From Reyranella sp. (GTDB lineage: Bacteria; Pseudomonadota; Alphaproteobacteria; Reyranellales; Reyranellaceae), in the NCBI RefSeq assembly GCF_004296935.1, contig NZ_SCVH01000073.1:1-64000 (forward strand): DNA of 64,000 nucleotides, in the 5' to 3' direction. Numbering within the stretch: position 1 is the stretch's first letter; each line of letters opens with the position of its first letter. Under the pieces are notes generated by a model. It searched no databases. It was not told the origin of the DNA and worked only from the letters and a program-made list of their open reading frames with translations. Position numbers and translations under genes: made by a program. Of the stretch, positions 62,860-64,000 are shown piece by piece.

Positions 62860-64000
62860 GTGACGCAGCACGACCGTCCCCTCAAGGGAGCCTGGGGCAT
62901 GACCGCCCTGATCTTCCTCTTCATGCTGATCAACTTCGCCGACAAGGTCGTGGTCGGTCTGGCCGCCAAGCCGATCATGGCGGAGCTCAATCTCACGCCC
63001 GAGCAGTTCGGCTTCCTGGGATCGTCCTTCTTCTTCCTGTTCGCCGTCACCGGCGTCGCCGGCGGCTTCCTCGCCAACCGGGTGCAGACGCGCCACATGC
63101 TGCTCGTCATGGCGATCGTCTGGTCGCTCGTGCAGTTTCCCATGCTGGGCACGGTAACCTTCGAGGTGCTGATCGCCTGCCGCATCGTGTTGGGCGCCGG
63201 TGAAGGCCCGGCCGGCCCGGTGGCCACGCACGCGCTCTATAAATGGTTCCCCGATGCGCTGCGGGGCATCCCGACGGCGATCGTGGCCCAGGGCTCCGCG
63301 CTCGGCGTGATCGTGGCAGTGCCGCTGCTGAACTACATCATCGTCAACTATTCCTGGCACTGGGCGTTCGGCGCGCTGGGCGTCGTCGGACTGGCGTGGG
63401 CCGTGCTTTGGCTGTTCCTCGGCCGCGAGGGCACGTTGGAAGACAGTCCGATCGTGGTCGAGGGCGCGGAAACCGCGGCCGAGCGCATCCCCTACCGCTA
63501 TCTGCTCACCTGCCCCAGCATCCTGGCGGTGTGCTGCGCGGGGTTCGCCAGCTATTGGGGCCTGGCGCTCGGGCTCACCTGGTTCACCGCCTATCTCGTC
63601 GATGGCCTCGGCTTCAGCCAGACGATGGGGGGCAATCTCTTCATCCTGCCGTGGATCTTCGGCATGATCGTCGTGCTGGGTGGGGGCTGGCTGTCCCAAC
63701 GCCTCAAGAAGGCGGGTGTGTCGAGCAGAGTCTGCCGTGGCGCCTTCGCCGCCGCCACGGTCGCCTTGGGCGGCTGCGTGCTGCCTTTCATCGCCATGGT
63801 CTCCGACCCCGGCCTCAAGATCGCCCTGCTGGTGGTCGGCACCGCCGTCGGCAGCACGATCTTTGTCGTCATCCCGATGATCGTGAGCGAGCTCACGCCG
63901 CAGCCGCAGCGCGCGGCCATGCTCGCCATCGCCACGTCGACAGTGACCTTCGCCGGCGTCATCGCGCCGTTCGCGATGGGCCGCGTCGTGCAATACGCCG
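62860..64000 (+). CDS. MFS transporter, second of a tandem pair, cut by right edge
   Basis: At least 380 residues, running off the window. GTG start at 62860 with AAGGAG nine bases upstream. DRPLKGAWGMTALIFLFMLI, NRVQTRHMLLVMAIVWSLVQ, RIVLGAGEGPAGPVATHALY and PYRYLLTCPSILAVCCAGFA follow the preceding transporter closely, over the whole length. The two are therefore tandem duplicates that have diverged in loops and parts of helices, and may handle related substrates. The C-terminal end is missing from the window. Confidence 0.92.
   Translation, partial: MTQHDRPLKGAWGMTALIFLFMLINFADKVVVGLAAKPIMAELNLTPEQFGFLGSSFFFLFAVTGVAGGFLANRVQTRHMLLVMAIVWSLVQFPMLGTVTFEVLIACRIVLGAGEGPAGPVATHALYKWFPDALRGIPTAIVAQGSALGVIVAVPLLNYIIVNYSWHWAFGALGVVGLAWAVLWLFLGREGTLEDSPIVVEGAETAAERIPYRYLLTCPSILAVCCAGFASYWGLALGLTWFTAYLVDGLGFSQTMGGNLFILPWIFGMIVVLGGGWLSQRLKKAGVSSRVCRGAFAAATVALGGCVLPFIAMVSDPGLKIALLVVGTAVGSTIFVVIPMIVSELTPQPQRAAMLAIATSTVTFAGVIAPFAMGRVVQYA

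Overview
The window is GC-rich (roughly two thirds G+C by eye), densely coded DNA from a bacterial chromosome. The gene content points to an alphaproteobacterium: an alphaproteobacterial heme A synthase (COX15 type), ETF-ubiquinone oxidoreductase, a mitochondrial-type zf-CHCC zinc-finger protein, membrane urate hydroxylase PuuD, an iron-sulfur uracil-DNA glycosylase and a Bug-type tricarboxylate binding protein. A Reyranella-like or other Rhodospirillales/Hyphomicrobiales organism would fit, but this is inferred from gene content only.

Layout. (1) 1-1900: a visibly less GC-rich block on the minus strand holding queC (7-cyano-7-deazaguanine synthase), a DUF6884/GIY-YIG-like fusion protein and the first codons of a third gene cut by the left edge. 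It looks like the end of an acquired, possibly defence- or nucleic-acid-modification-related island. (2) 2.1-7.1 kb: an orphan acyl carrier protein, an HTH/coiled-coil protein behind a near-consensus promoter, mmsA, a DAO-type oxidase and a lipoprotein. (3) 7.1-11.2 kb: an undescribed-looking three-gene envelope cluster: a PG-binding lipoprotein, a CHAP plus phage-lysozyme hydrolase, and a membrane protein. (4) 11.5-18.1 kb: catabolic genes (family 5 binding protein, GMC oxidoreductase, amidohydrolase, beta-lactamase-like hydrolase, stand-alone Lrp effector domain) and a GMC gene remnant. (5) 18.1-35.6 kb: mostly housekeeping genes: DEAD-box helicase, MATE pump, methyltransferase, a fused GltD/PyrK-like flavoprotein, ctaA, a Sel1/PG-binding protein, ispE, a TPR protein, ETF-QO, a MetX-like enzyme and uracil-DNA glycosylase. 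(6) 35.5-46.3 kb: GNAT, panE, an oxalate-CoA-ligase-like enzyme, malate synthase, puuD, a toxin/immunity-like gene pair, and acyl-CoA genes (two crotonases, MaoC, PhyH, quinone oxidoreductase). (7) 46.3-52.7 kb: small exported proteins, RidA, an SDR, a Bug binding protein, a YqhA-like protein, tRNA-Arg(CCG) and a tandem lipoprotein duplication. (8) 52.7-61.4 kb: a long minus-strand run livG-livF-livH-livM, CaCA exchanger, RraA-like protein and class III cyclase, with the branched-chain-amino-acid-type binding protein divergent. (9) 61.5-64 kb: two tandem MFS paralogues, the second cut by the right edge.

Genes are packed with many ATGA, TGATG and short overlaps. Three convergent pairs share the palindromic stop CTAG. 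Several starts appear to be CTG, TTG or GTG. REP-like palindromes recur; arms of two of them, or REP-like hairpins, carry the Shine-Dalgarno of the next gene, and one has been absorbed into a coding sequence.

The best candidates for new biology are the QueC-DUF6884-GIY-YIG operon at the left edge, the membrane-anchored BECR-like toxin and its partner at 41.4-42.2 kb, and the peptidoglycan hydrolase cluster at 7.1-11.2 kb.
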